The notes: a model not told the origin generated them from the sequence alone. A stretch of DNA of 64,000 bases from DATIUV01 sp049322755 (GCA_049322755.1 JBMOQX010000031.1:1-64000), one strand, 5' to 3'. Shown: positions 50,811 through 59,504, counted from the stretch's first letter. Numbers and translations: made by a program.

Positions 50811-51707
50811 TCAGCGCACCGCGCGCGGGTCTTCTTCCGCTTCCTGGATGAGGAAATCGCGCAGCACCGCGATGCGCTTGGAGTGGCGCAGCTCCTCGGG
50901 GTAGACGATGTAGGCGGTGGAGCTGGGCCCTTCCACGTCCGGCAGCACTTCCGCGAGATCCGGGGACTCGTCGCTGAGGTAGTACGGCAGCGCGGCGATG
51001 CCGAGCCCGCTGCGCACGGCGCGGTAGATCCCGTACACGCTGTTCACCGTGAGCGCCGCCTTGCGCGGCGCGGTGGCGCCGAGGGTGAGGATCCAGTTCA
51101 TGTTGTCCATGGGCTGGGGCACGTCGGTGCCGTACACGATCAGGTCGTGCCGGTCCAGGTCCTCGGGCTGCAGCGGCGCGCCGCGGCGCTTGAGGTAGTC
51201 CTTGCTCGCGAACAGGTGATAGCGGATGTCCATCAGCCGCCGCGTCACCAGGTTGGGCTGGGTCTGGCGGTTGAAGCGGATCGCCATGTCGGCCTGGCCC
51301 GACGACAGGTCGAGTTCCGCGGCGTCGGCCAGCACCAGCGTGACCGCGATCTCGGGATAGCTGAGATGGAACTGGTTCAGGCGCGAGGTGAGCCAGGCCG
51401 AGCCGAACGTCACCGTGGTGGTGATCTTGAGCGGGCCTTCCGGCTTTTCCCGGCTTTCGTTGATGCGCGCCAGGGCGAGCGACAGCCGCTTGGCCACGTC
51501 CTCGATGACGCGGAACAGCTCGTCGCCCTGCTCGGTCAGCACCAGCCCGCGCGCGTGGCGGTGGAACAGCGAAACCCGCAGCGATTCCTCGAGCGCGCTG
51601 ATCTGCCGGCTCACCGCCGACTGGCTCAGGTTGAGCCGGCGCCCGGCGCGGGTGAAGCTGCCCGACTCCGCCACGGCGTGGAAGATGCGCAGCCGATCCC
51701 AGTCCAA
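50811..51707 (-). CDS. LysR-family transcriptional regulator
   Basis: A 298-residue LysR regulator. The N-terminal helix-turn-helix is LDWDRLRIFHAVAESGSFTR followed by AGRRLNLSQSAVSRQISALE. The ligand domain has GPLKITTTVTFGSAWL and VRSGLGIAALPYYL. The TTG start at 51707 is chosen because GGGAGGGGG lies just upstream and the family similarity begins immediately; the open frame to 51833 has no support. It converges on the reductase gene with one base between stops. It is a good candidate regulator of the corrinoid locus. Confidence 0.9.
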   Translation of the reverse strand: MDWDRLRIFHAVAESGSFTRAGRRLNLSQSAVSRQISALEESLRVSLFHRHARGLVLTEQGDELFRVIEDVAKRLSLALARINESREKPEGPLKITTTVTFGSAWLTSRLNQFHLSYPEIAVTLVLADAAELDLSSGQADMAIRFNRQTQPNLVTRRLMDIRYHLFASKDYLKRRGAPLQPEDLDRHDLIVYGTDVPQPMDNMNWILTLGATAPRKAALTVNSVYGIYRAVRSGLGIAALPYYLSDESPDLAEVLPDVEGPSSTAYIVYPEELRHSKRIAVLRDFLIQEAEEDPRAVR

Positions 51708-52011
51708 GCCTACCCCCTCCCCCGGTCGATGACCGGAAACGACAACCCGCGCCCGGGATCCTCGTTGACCCCGTGACGCTCGTGGTCTTGCAGGATATAT
51801 CAAGCGCGCACGAACCGCTCCGGTCCGGGCCACGGCGCGAACCGTTCAGCGTGGCCGTCGCAAGGCGCGCCGGTGGCGAGCAGCTTCATCGCCACCACCG
51901 CGGCATCGCACGGGGCGAACGCTTCGGAGTCCTGGTGACGCGGATCGAGGAACCCGGACGGAAAGGACGTCGCGCAGGCGCGCCATGTCCGGCGCCCGCA
52001 TGCCGCGACGC
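51708..52011. other. Gap between LysR and kinase-CSD genes
   Basis: About 300 bases. The LysR promoter should be here; an AT-rich ATATATCA lies at 51795-51802. On the reverse strand a frame ending at 51800-51802 reads GFLDPRHQDSEAFAPCDAAV and onward for some 50 residues with GC-rich third positions, but it lacks a start codon and I recognise no family. It may be the decayed end of another gene. No terminator or RNA gene was seen. Confidence 0.35.
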
Positions 52012-52821
52012 TCAGGCGGCCGCCCGAATGTTGACCGCCTTGAAGCCGCCGAAACCGTCTTCGACGATGTCGAATTCGATTTCCTGGTCCTTGGCGAGGC
52101 TCTTGACCGGGCCTTCCTTGAGCGCCGACTTGTGGATGAAGATGTCGCGCCCGCTTTTCATGTCGGTGATGTAGCCGCCGAACGGGGGCTGCTCCGCGGC
52201 GTAGTAGCGTACCTTGCCGCGGGTCGCGCCCGGGCTGATGCCGCGCATCGCGCCCTTGTCCATCGCCGGCTTGCTGGTGGCCACCTGCACGCCGCTGCCG
52301 GCCTGGTTGAACGCCTCGAGGATCTCGTGGGCCACGTCGTAGGCCGAGCGGCCGCTGGTGTCGACGGTGAGCGTCGGCCTGGCCGCCGACGTGGCGGTGC
52401 CGTGCAGGCGCCGGCGCAGCTCCGCGTCCAGCCGGTCGCGCTCGGCCACGCTCTCGCCCAGCTGGCGCGTGCGCCCGCCGCCCTCCTCCTTGCGCTTGTG
52501 CCAGCGCGCCTCGCGCACGTCGTCGCGCGCGGTGAGCCGCACCAGGAACACGTCGGGGAAATCCTTCAGCACCGCGTCCACCAGCGCGCTTTCGAAGATC
52601 ATCAGCGGCTCGTCGCGCCGCGCCATCTCCCGGGTCTGCTCGTCGAACTCCCGGTGCACCTCGTCGGGCAGCTGCGCGGCGTTGGGCAGCTTGCGCACCT
52701 TGGCCTGGGTCGTCAGCGGTTCGCCGCGGTTGGTGACCTTGAAGCCGGTGATGCGCGAGATTTCCTGGGAGACTTCGGTCTTGAGGGTGCAGGTACTACC
52801 GTAGATCGCGATGATGTTCAT
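52012..52821 (-). CDS. P-loop (cytidylate-kinase-like) ATPase fused to a cold-shock domain
   Basis: A 269-residue two-domain protein. Residues 1-175 look like a nucleotide or cytidylate-kinase-like P-loop fold: an N-terminal strand and GSTCTLKT at 8-15, in which the usual Gly before Lys is Leu, then a lid-like basic region RWHKRKEEGGGRTRQ and a C-terminal helix YDVAHEILEAF. Residues about 199-266 are a cold-shock domain: GKVRYYAA, FGGYITD, the RNP2-like DIFIHKSAL and DGFGGFKAVNI. Such a fusion suggests a kinase or ATPase that binds nucleic acid, perhaps a post-transcriptional regulator. It is leftward, 68 bases after the NarI-like gene, in the same series as the corrinoid protein. Confidence 0.8.
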   Translation of the reverse strand: MNIIAIYGSTCTLKTEVSQEISRITGFKVTNRGEPLTTQAKVRKLPNAAQLPDEVHREFDEQTREMARRDEPLMIFESALVDAVLKDFPDVFLVRLTARDDVREARWHKRKEEGGGRTRQLGESVAERDRLDAELRRRLHGTATSAARPTLTVDTSGRSAYDVAHEILEAFNQAGSGVQVATSKPAMDKGAMRGISPGATRGKVRYYAAEQPPFGGYITDMKSGRDIFIHKSALKEGPVKSLAKDQEIEFDIVEDGFGGFKAVNIRAAA

Positions 52822-52889
52822 GGCACGGTATCCGTCGATGACTCGCTCAATGGCTTGGGACGATGGGCCCGGGCGGCGCCCGGGCCGGT

Positions 52890-54023
52890 TCAGGGCGCCG
52901 GGCTCCTTCCCGCCAGCAGCCCCCGCAGGACGCCCAGTTTCTTGGCAGCCAGCAGCCCTTTCTGGGAATTCATCAGCCGCCCCATCGGGGTGGCGCAGGA
53001 GTGGATCAGGCGCTTGATCGGGATGTAGGCGAGGAACAGGCATGAGCCCAGCACGTGCACCTGCCACAGCACCTCGTAGGCGGCGCTGCCGACCCAGCCG
53101 CGGGCGGGGATGAACGCGGCGAACGCGTAGCCGACGAAGGAAACCGCATGATGGGGCTGCACGCCGCTGCCGGCGATGCGCATGCCCTCGACGACGAAAC
53201 CGGTGAGCACCACGAACAGCAGGAACAGCACGCTCGGCGTATCCGCGTACTTCCGCTCCTCGGTGCCGTTGACCCGGGCGCGCCACACCAGCGCCAGCAG
53301 GCAGCCGGCCAGCATCATCAGCCCGAAGAAGTCGTAGAGGAAATCGAACGCGAGCCGCACCGGGTGGTCCGGCACCGCCCAGAGGTTGGGCAACCCGAAC
53401 GCGGGCAGCGCCTCGCGGAACAGCATGGCCACGCCCTCGGTGAGGAAGGTCAGCATGAAGCCCCAGAAGATCAGCGTGTGCCGGATCCAGCGCAGGCGGC
53501 TCGTCGACAGCAGGGTGCGGTGCAGGATCACCTCGTTGAGCAGCACGCCGCGCATCGCGCCGGGGTCGCTCGCCTCGCGCGAAATGAAGCGCTGGTAGCG
53601 CTCCCAGGTGGGGAGGTTGTTCGCGATCAGCCGGCGGTAGACGCCGATGTCCAGCACCACGATGGCCGCCAGCACCGCCGGACCGAAGATCATCCAGCGC
53701 AGCTCGATTCGGCCCAGGAAAGCCTCGTGCACGAAATACCCGGCGAGCGCGCACACCGCCCAGACGTAGCACCAGCCGCCGCCGAGGAACAGCAGCCGCA
53801 TCGCGCGCCGGAGCGTTGCGGTATCGCCGATCCGGGTGAGGAAGAAAATGCCGGCCACGCCGCTACCCGCCGCGAGCGCCGCGAATCCCAGCACCAGGAA
53901 CGCATAGCCCCAGGCGTGGGTCGGCAGGCCGGCAAGACCGGCCAGCAACAGGCCCGCACCGAGTGCGCGCCGCAGCCACCATCCCGCCGACGGCGGCACG
54001 CCGCTCGCCGCTGCCGTCATCAC
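52890..54023 (-). CDS. NarI-like cytochrome b membrane subunit
   Basis: A 377-residue membrane protein with eight or nine helices. Its second half resembles the gamma subunit of respiratory nitrate reductase and related DsrM/HdrE cytochromes: LRWIRHTLIFWGFMLTFLTEG with a heme-ligand His, FLYDFFGLMMLAGCLLAL, and LWQVHVLGSCLFLAYIPIKRLIHS with a second His. The first half has four extra helices. No catalytic molybdopterin or Fe-S subunit is adjacent. It may exchange electrons between the quinone pool and a soluble redox partner of the corrinoid system. The gene lies 28 bases after the corrinoid protein gene on the same strand. Confidence 0.82.
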   Translation of the reverse strand: MMTAAASGVPPSAGWWLRRALGAGLLLAGLAGLPTHAWGYAFLVLGFAALAAGSGVAGIFFLTRIGDTATLRRAMRLLFLGGGWCYVWAVCALAGYFVHEAFLGRIELRWMIFGPAVLAAIVVLDIGVYRRLIANNLPTWERYQRFISREASDPGAMRGVLLNEVILHRTLLSTSRLRWIRHTLIFWGFMLTFLTEGVAMLFREALPAFGLPNLWAVPDHPVRLAFDFLYDFFGLMMLAGCLLALVWRARVNGTEERKYADTPSVLFLLFVVLTGFVVEGMRIAGSGVQPHHAVSFVGYAFAAFIPARGWVGSAAYEVLWQVHVLGSCLFLAYIPIKRLIHSCATPMGRLMNSQKGLLAAKKLGVLRGLLAGRSPAP

Positions 54024-54051
54024 CCTGCCGCCACCTTCGAGCCCGCGGCGC

Positions 54052-54891
54052 TCACTTGCCGCCCGACTTCGCCTTGGCGGCCTCGCGCTCGGCGTCGATC
54101 TCCAGCATCAGTCCGTGCAGGGCCTCGCTGCCGCCCTTCATGTCCTTGAACTTGGTGACGCACGCACGCGCCTTGTCCACCGCCACCAGCGCGTCCACCG
54201 CGTAGGCGTCGGCGCCGATCTTGTCGCACCAGGCCTGGCTGATGGGGGCGCCGCCGACGAACACCTTCACCTGCTCGCGCAGCCCTTCGGCCTTGATCAG
54301 CTTGAGCGTCTCCCACTGCATGTTCATGGTGGTGGTGAGCAGCGCGGAGAAGCCCACGATCACCGGCTTGTGCTCGCGGATCGCGGCGATGAAGTCCTCC
54401 GGCGGCACCGACACGCCGAGGTCGATCACCGTGAACCCCGCCGCCTCCATCATCATGGCGACGATCTTCTTGCCGATGTCGTGCAGGTCCCCCTGCACCG
54501 TGCCCACCACGACGGTGCCGATCTCCTCGGTCTTCTCGGCGAGGATCAGGGGTTTCAGCATGCCCAGCGCGGCGTGCATGCACTTGGCCGACATCATCAC
54601 TTCCGGCAGGAAGTACTCGTCCATCTTGAAGCGGCGCCCGACCTCGGCGATGCCGGTGGCCATGGGCCCGGCGATCAGGGTGCGCGCCGACACCTCGCTC
54701 TCCAGCGCCGGCTGAATCAGCCGGGTGGTCTTCTCGTGCTCGCCGTCGATGATGTTCCACTCGATCTGGTGGAACAGCTCCTTGATCTCGGCCGGCGCGT
54801 CGCTCCAGCGATCCGTGGATCTCGAGTCGTCGATGTCGTACTGGAGGTCCTCGATGTCGAATTCTTTGTCGGTGTCGATCGGCAGCGGCAT
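54052..54891 (-). CDS. Corrinoid (B12-binding) methyltransferase protein
   Basis: A 279-residue corrinoid protein. Residues about 30-115 form the helical cap (B12-binding 2) domain. The Rossmann domain has the full base-off cobalamin signature: DLHDIG at 135-140 with lower-ligand His137, SALLTTTMN near 187 and VGGAPIS near 221. The homologues are MtaC/MtbC/MttC-type shuttles that receive a methyl group from a substrate-specific methyltransferase. It has an N-terminal acidic extension of 30 residues. It directly precedes the NarI-like gene and follows the URO-D gene by 58 bases, forming one leftward unit. Confidence 0.94.
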   Translation of the reverse strand: MPLPIDTDKEFDIEDLQYDIDDSRSTDRWSDAPAEIKELFHQIEWNIIDGEHEKTTRLIQPALESEVSARTLIAGPMATGIAEVGRRFKMDEYFLPEVMMSAKCMHAALGMLKPLILAEKTEEIGTVVVGTVQGDLHDIGKKIVAMMMEAAGFTVIDLGVSVPPEDFIAAIREHKPVIVGFSALLTTTMNMQWETLKLIKAEGLREQVKVFVGGAPISQAWCDKIGADAYAVDALVAVDKARACVTKFKDMKGGSEALHGLMLEIDAEREAAKAKSGGK

Positions 54892-54949
54892 TCGCGGTTT
54901 CTTTCGGTGGCGTGGGTCGGTACTCGGGGACGCCGCAGCGGGCGGCTGT

Positions 54950-56317
54950 TCAGCCCGCCTGCTCCTCGCGGCGCTTGCGCTTCTTCTTCTCTTCCCAGGG
55001 CTCGTAGCCCTCGCCGGTGTCGGCGCCGGGCGGGGGTTCCTCGGGCAGCGGATAGACGCCGTACTCGTGCGCCTCGTCGATCATCGCCAGCGTGTTTTCG
55101 ATCGGCACGTCGTGCTCCAGCCGGTGGGAGGAGGACAGCAGGTAGCCGCCGCCGTGGCCCATTTCCCAGATGCGGGTGCGCACCTCGGCGCGCACCTGCT
55201 CGGCGGTGCCCCAGGGCAGCGTTTCCTGCACGTCGATGCCTCCGTAGAAGAACATCTCGCGGCCCAGCTGGCGCTTCTTGGCCGCCGGGCCGGAGTGGCG
55301 CGCCACCTTGGGCGGCAGGCTGTCGTAGCCGTCGACGCCGCAGTCGATGAGGTCGCGCATGAACGGCTCGGGGATCGCGCCGCAGCTGTGGAACTGGATC
55401 TTGCCGTTGGGGTTCTTCCTCAGGAACATTTCCTTGAGCGTGCGGATCGAGCGCATGTAATGGGGTTTGAGCTGCGTCTGGAACATGGCGTGGGAAAGGA
55501 ACGCGGTCTTCTCGCTGGCGATGTCCTCCGGGCTGACCCGGATCCAGTCCACGAACTCGCCGCACTCCTCGATGATCTTCTTGTGGTACTCGATCTCGAT
55601 GTCCACCAGCTTCGTGAGCAGCGCGTCCAGGAACTGGGGCGACTCGATGAAATCCGAGAAAATCTTGGCATAGCCCACCATGTACTTGGCCTGCTCGAAC
55701 AGGCCGCCGCGGCCGGCCTGCATCAGCAGTGCGAACGGCGTCTCCTCGTGCACGAACTTGCAGTATTCCCGCAGCGTCATGCCGGGGATGGGGGCATCGC
55801 ACAGGATGTCGTCGGAAGCCTCCGGCCAGGGGTAGGCCTCCAGCTCCCGCAGCCCCTCCTCCAGCGGCGCGCTGGTGGCATGGAACAGCGGATAGCCGAT
55901 CATCTCGTAATAGCCGCCCTGCTCGTGGGGCGTCCATTTGCGCACCACGCCCCACTCGTCGACGTTGATCTCCACGTCCGGCGGCGAGATGCCCATGTCG
56001 AACGGCACTTCCTCGAACTTGAGCGAGCGGAAACCGGGGGATCCGCCCGGCGGGCCCGCCGAGATGCGCACGAAATCCAGGTCCAGCTTGGCCGCCAGGT
56101 CCAGTTCGAAGCTGACGTCCGTGGTCCAGGTGGTGGAACCGGTGCGGTAGTCGCGGGGGTCGGCCTTGTACTCCATGCCGATGCCCTTGCGCAGGTTCTG
56201 ATACCCCTCGATGGTGCCCCACAGGCCCACCGGAACCCGGTCCGGCTCCCGGAGGCTCATGGCGTCGATGACGCGCTTGCGCTGAGGCGGAATCGCCTTC
56301 CCGATGATCTCTGCCAT
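54950..56317 (-). CDS. URO-D-family corrinoid-linked methyltransferase
   Basis: A 455-residue member of the uroporphyrinogen decarboxylase superfamily, longer than true HemE (about 350) and lacking its N-terminal RxP motifs. The zinc motif His-x-Cys is present at 310-312 (FHSCGAI). The third Cys ligand position of CoM methyltransferases MtaA/MtbA is replaced by SSSH (395-398), as in other non-CoM methyltransferases of this superfamily. It ends in a lysine-rich tail (EEKKKRKRREE). The start at 56317 has a purine-rich site; the frame runs to 56470 without support. Together with the corrinoid protein it should move a methyl group from a methylated substrate, or from the corrinoid to an acceptor. 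Confidence 0.88.
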   Translation of the reverse strand: MAEIIGKAIPPQRKRVIDAMSLREPDRVPVGLWGTIEGYQNLRKGIGMEYKADPRDYRTGSTTWTTDVSFELDLAAKLDLDFVRISAGPPGGSPGFRSLKFEEVPFDMGISPPDVEINVDEWGVVRKWTPHEQGGYYEMIGYPLFHATSAPLEEGLRELEAYPWPEASDDILCDAPIPGMTLREYCKFVHEETPFALLMQAGRGGLFEQAKYMVGYAKIFSDFIESPQFLDALLTKLVDIEIEYHKKIIEECGEFVDWIRVSPEDIASEKTAFLSHAMFQTQLKPHYMRSIRTLKEMFLRKNPNGKIQFHSCGAIPEPFMRDLIDCGVDGYDSLPPKVARHSGPAAKKRQLGREMFFYGGIDVQETLPWGTAEQVRAEVRTRIWEMGHGGGYLLSSSHRLEHDVPIENTLAMIDEAHEYGVYPLPEEPPPGADTGEGYEPWEEKKKRKRREEQAG

Positions 56318-56336
56318 GCCTTTCGTCCTCGCGTTC

Positions 56337-56353
56337 AGCCGATTGAATCGGCT
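56337..56353. promoter_or_regulatory. Palindrome upstream of the URO-D/corrinoid operon
   Basis: AGCCGAT and ATCGGCT form perfect 7-base arms around TGA, 20-36 bases upstream of the URO-D start. An AT-rich stretch (GGTAATTTTGTAAC) lies just further upstream and could hold the promoter. Its position between promoter and ribosome site fits a repressor operator or a leader hairpin. It is unlike the site at 47246. Confidence 0.45.
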
Positions 56354-56536
56354 CGGTAATTTTGTAACACCGGGGAGCGGGAGCGCACCCCTCGCAAAAC
56401 AATACCCCAGCCGACCCGGGTACGCGAGCGTCCCGGCTGCGTCCGGGCCATGCGTCGGGCGCATACGCAATCCCGCATCGGCGCGGCCGGCGGGAGCCGC
56501 CCCCGGCGGCCCCCGCGCCCCGCCTTCAGCCGGGCC

Positions 56537-57721
56537 TCACTTCGCCCAGGGCGGCACGAACTCCTGGAACTTGCCGTCCTTGTAGACCACGTAGGACATG
56601 TCGCGCACGATCAGGTGCTCCGGCGCGTTGCCCTTGGCCATGGTGACGCTGGGCACGACGCTGCCCTTCCAGTCCTTCATGCCCTCCAGCGTCTCCACGA
56701 GCCGAGCGCGGGTGAGGTTGTCCTTGCCCATGCGCTTCATCGCCTCGGTGAACACCTGGGCGCCGGCGAAGCCCCAGAGGTGGATGGCGTCCGGCTCTTC
56801 CTGCGGGTAGTACTTGGCCAGCAGCTCCTTGGCCTGCTGGATCTCCCTCGCCGGCGAGTCGAAGTCGCGGAAGATGGTGGCGAAGTAGACGCCGTCCACC
56901 GCGTCCTTCCCGGCCAGTTCCGGCACCTTCGGGCTCTTGCCGAAGAACACGTTCACCACCGGCACGTTCCAGCCCAGCTTCTTGCGCTCGGTGTAGAACT
57001 TGGCGGCGGGTTCCGGCGCGCACGAGCAGATCACCGCGTCGGCACCCGAGTTCTTCATCGCCACCACCTGGGAGGAAACGTCCACTTCTTTCGGTTCGTA
57101 GCCCTGTTCCGCCACCAGCTGCACGCCGTACTGGTCGAGCACCGCCTTGATCCCCTCCATGTGGGTCTTGCCGGACGGGTCGTTCTGATACAGGACCGCG
57201 AGCTTCTTCGCGCCGAACACCTCCTTGGCGAAGCGCACCAGCTGCATGCCCTCGTCCTTGTAGCTCGGGTACAGCGGGAACACCCACTTGCTCGGATACT
57301 CCAGCACCTTGCCGGCGCCGGTGCCCGGGCCGATGAGCGGGACGTTCTGGGAGGTGACGTAATCGATCACCGCCGAGGTGGGCGCCGACCCCAGCGGCGC
57401 GACGATGGCGAAGCAGTCGTCGCGCTCGACGAAGCGCTTGACGATGGTGGTGGTGCGCGCCGGCTCGTACTTGTCGTCCACCATCTTGAACTCCACCTTG
57501 CGGCCGTTGATGCCGCCGGTTTCGTTCACGTGCTTGAACCAGGCATCCGCGCCCTTGCCCATGCGGAAATAGCTGGAGACGTTGCCGGTCATGGGCTGGT
57601 AGGAACAGACGGTGATCTCCTTATCCGTGATGCCGGGGTCGTTCTTGGCCCAGGCGGCGGACACCCCGGCCAGCGCCACGGCGCCGGCCAACAGCGATAC
57701 GACGGATCTGACGCGAATCAT
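56537..57721 (-). CDS. ABC transporter substrate-binding protein (Leu/Ile/Val type)
   Basis: A 394-residue periplasmic protein with a signal peptide (residues 1-25, VVSLLAGAVALAGVSAAWA). The mature part is a type I periplasmic binding fold of the Peripla_BP_6 group: ITVCSYQPMTGNVSSYFRMG at the start, VDDKYEPARTTTIVKRFVE, and a conserved GPGTGAG near residue 135. It would feed the LivFGMH-type importer encoded downstream. Binding proteins of this group take up amino acids, but also betaines, ureas and aromatic acids. It starts the transporter series 219 bases after the URO-D gene, same strand. Confidence 0.9.
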   Translation of the reverse strand: MIRVRSVVSLLAGAVALAGVSAAWAKNDPGITDKEITVCSYQPMTGNVSSYFRMGKGADAWFKHVNETGGINGRKVEFKMVDDKYEPARTTTIVKRFVERDDCFAIVAPLGSAPTSAVIDYVTSQNVPLIGPGTGAGKVLEYPSKWVFPLYPSYKDEGMQLVRFAKEVFGAKKLAVLYQNDPSGKTHMEGIKAVLDQYGVQLVAEQGYEPKEVDVSSQVVAMKNSGADAVICSCAPEPAAKFYTERKKLGWNVPVVNVFFGKSPKVPELAGKDAVDGVYFATIFRDFDSPAREIQQAKELLAKYYPQEEPDAIHLWGFAGAQVFTEAMKRMGKDNLTRARLVETLEGMKDWKGSVVPSVTMAKGNAPEHLIVRDMSYVVYKDGKFQEFVPPWAK

Positions 57722-57808
57722 CTCGAATCTCCTCTCATGTGGTTGGCGTTGCGAACTGCAGCCGTTGCGGCTCTTGTGCTTGTTTCCCGGCGGAACGGCG
57801 TCCGGCGC

Positions 57809-58528
57809 TCACGCCGCCGCCCCCATGTACGAATCGATCACCTGTTTGTTCTGGCGGAGCTCGGCGGACGGCCCCTCCACCGCCACCCGCCCCACCTGCA
57901 GCACGTAGCCATATACGGTGTTCTTCAGCGCGATATGGGCGTTCTGCTCCACCACCAGCATGGTGGTGCCCTGCTCGGCGTTGATCCGCCGCAGGGCGGC
58001 AAAGATGTCCTGCACGATCAGCGGCGCCAGCCCCAGCGACGGCTCGTCCAGCAGCAGCAGGCGCGGCCGCGCCATCAGCCCGCGGCCGATCGCCAGCATC
58101 TGCTGCTCGCCGCCGGAGAGCGATCCGCCCAGCTGCTTCTCCCGTTCCTTGAGCCGGGGAAACATCTCGTAGACCCGCTCCAGGTCCTGGGCGATGCCGT
58201 TGCCGTCGCCGCGGGTATAGGCGCCCATCTTCAGGTTCTCCAGCACCGTCAGGTCCTTGAAGATCTTGCGGCCCTCCGGCACGTGGGCGATGCCGCGGCG
58301 CACGATCTGGTTCGGGTTCTTGCCGTTCAGGCGCTCGCCCTCGAACTCGATGAAGCCGGCCGACAGCCGCACCATCCCCGAGATCGCCTTGAGGGTGGTG
58401 GACTTGCCGGCGCCGTTGGCCCCCAGCAGCGCCACCATCGCGCCGCGCGGGACGGTGATGGAGACGCCGCGCAGCGCCCGCACCGCGCCGTAGCTCGCTT
58501 CCGCGTCCTCGATTCGGAGCAGGCTCAC
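57809..58528 (-). CDS. livF: Branched-chain-type ABC importer ATPase, LivF type
   Basis: A 239-residue ABC ATPase: Walker A GANGAGKST, Q-loop region HVPEGRKIFKDLTV, signature LSGGEQQ, Walker B LLLLDEPSLGL and H-loop TMLVVEQNA. HVPEGR is typical of the LivF subgroup. It pairs with LivG on the cytoplasmic side of LivH/LivM. It is separated from livG by a 190-base gap containing strong CT/GA-rich hairpins. Confidence 0.93.
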   Translation of the reverse strand: MSLLRIEDAEASYGAVRALRGVSITVPRGAMVALLGANGAGKSTTLKAISGMVRLSAGFIEFEGERLNGKNPNQIVRRGIAHVPEGRKIFKDLTVLENLKMGAYTRGDGNGIAQDLERVYEMFPRLKEREKQLGGSLSGGEQQMLAIGRGLMARPRLLLLDEPSLGLAPLIVQDIFAALRRINAEQGTTMLVVEQNAHIALKNTVYGYVLQVGRVAVEGPSAELRQNKQVIDSYMGAAA

Positions 58529-58616
58529 GCTGCCGCCTCATCCATCGTTATTGGAGCGCAAGCCACTGCGCGCCGGCGGCGGGCAGCGTTCGCTTGACCG
58601 TCGATCCCCATGCCCC

Positions 58617-58708
58617 CACCCCCGCCCCCTCTCCCCAAGGGAGAGGGGAGGTGCGAGCCTCCTCTCCCCCTCGGGGGGAGAGGTCGGGAGAGAGGGGCCG
58701 GGCCCCTC
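58617..58708. repeat. CT/GA-rich hairpin repeat between livF and livG
   Basis: Three inverted repeats in a row: CCCCTCTCCC/GGGAGAGGGG (58626-58648, 3-base loop), CCTCTCCCCC/GGGGGAGAGG (58661-58683) and GAGGGG/CCCCTC (58692-58708). The first two share the CCTCTCCC core and are likely copies of one widespread intergenic element. Located inside an operon, they could lower read-through from livG to livF or stabilise mRNA. Confidence 0.7.
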
Positions 58709-58718
58709 GCCGGGTGGC

Positions 58719-59504
58719 TCATGCGATCGCCTCCTCCTCGAGCTCTTCCTCGCCGAGGTAGGCGCTGATGACCTCGGGGTTGGCCTGGATCTCGGCGGGC
58801 GTGCCGTGGGCCAGGTTGGCGCCGAAATTGATCACGTAGATGTAATCGCACACGTTCATCACCATGGACATGTCGTGCTCCACCAGCAGGATGGTGATGC
58901 CCAGGTCGTGGTTGACCCGCCGCACCACGTCGCGCAGCTCGGCGGTCTCCTCGTCGTTGCAGCCCGCCACCGGCTCGTCCAGCAGGATGAGCTGCGGCCG
59001 CGCCGCCAGCGCGCGCGCCATCTCGACGCGCTTCTGGTAACCGTAGGGGAGGTTCCTGACCTGGTTGTCGAGCTCGTCCGCGAGGTGCAGCATCTCGGCG
59101 ATCTCCACCGCCCGCCGCGTCAGCTCGCGCTCGGTGCGGCGCGCCCAGGGCAACGAGTACAGGTTGCTGAAGGGATCGCCGATGAGGTGATGCGCACCGA
59201 TGAGGATGTTGTCCAGCGTCGACTGCTCGCCGAACAGGTTGATGTTCTGGAAGGTGCGCGCCATGCCCAGCGTCACCATCTGGTGCGGTTTCATGCGGTC
59301 GATGGAGTCGCCGCGGTAAAGGACGCGGCCGTCGTTCTGCTCCTGGAACCGGCTGAGCACGTTGAACAGCGTGGTCTTGCCGGCGCCGTTGGGTCCGATC
59401 AGGCCGACGATCTTGCCTTCCTCGACCTCCAGGCTGACCCGATCGCACGCCACCACGCCGCCGAAGCGCACGGTGACGTTCTCGCAGCGCAGGTGCCAAC
59501 CCAT
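58719..59504 (-). CDS. livG: Branched-chain-type ABC importer ATPase, LivG type
   Basis: A 261-residue ABC ATPase: Walker A GPNGAGKTT, Q-loop ARTFQNINLF, the diverged signature LPYGYQKRVEMARAL typical of LivG, Walker B LILLDEPVAG and H-loop ILLVEHDMSMV. The ATG at 59504 shares its A with the livM stop (TGATG), so the two are coupled. It ends in an acidic tail (GEEELEEEAIA). Confidence 0.94.
   Translation of the reverse strand: MGWHLRCENVTVRFGGVVACDRVSLEVEEGKIVGLIGPNGAGKTTLFNVLSRFQEQNDGRVLYRGDSIDRMKPHQMVTLGMARTFQNINLFGEQSTLDNILIGAHHLIGDPFSNLYSLPWARRTERELTRRAVEIAEMLHLADELDNQVRNLPYGYQKRVEMARALAARPQLILLDEPVAGCNDEETAELRDVVRRVNHDLGITILLVEHDMSMVMNVCDYIYVINFGANLAHGTPAEIQANPEVISAYLGEEELEEEAIA

Noticed and set aside
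51800..51960. A reverse-strand frame of about 50 codons with coding-like third positions
   Set aside because: No start codon or recognised family; mentioned in the gap entry but not called as a gene.
54950..56317. Heme biosynthesis uroporphyrinogen decarboxylase (HemE)
   Set aside because: The protein is about 100 residues too long, lacks the HemE N-terminal arginine motifs, has the His-x-Cys zinc motif of methyltransferases and sits beside a corrinoid protein.
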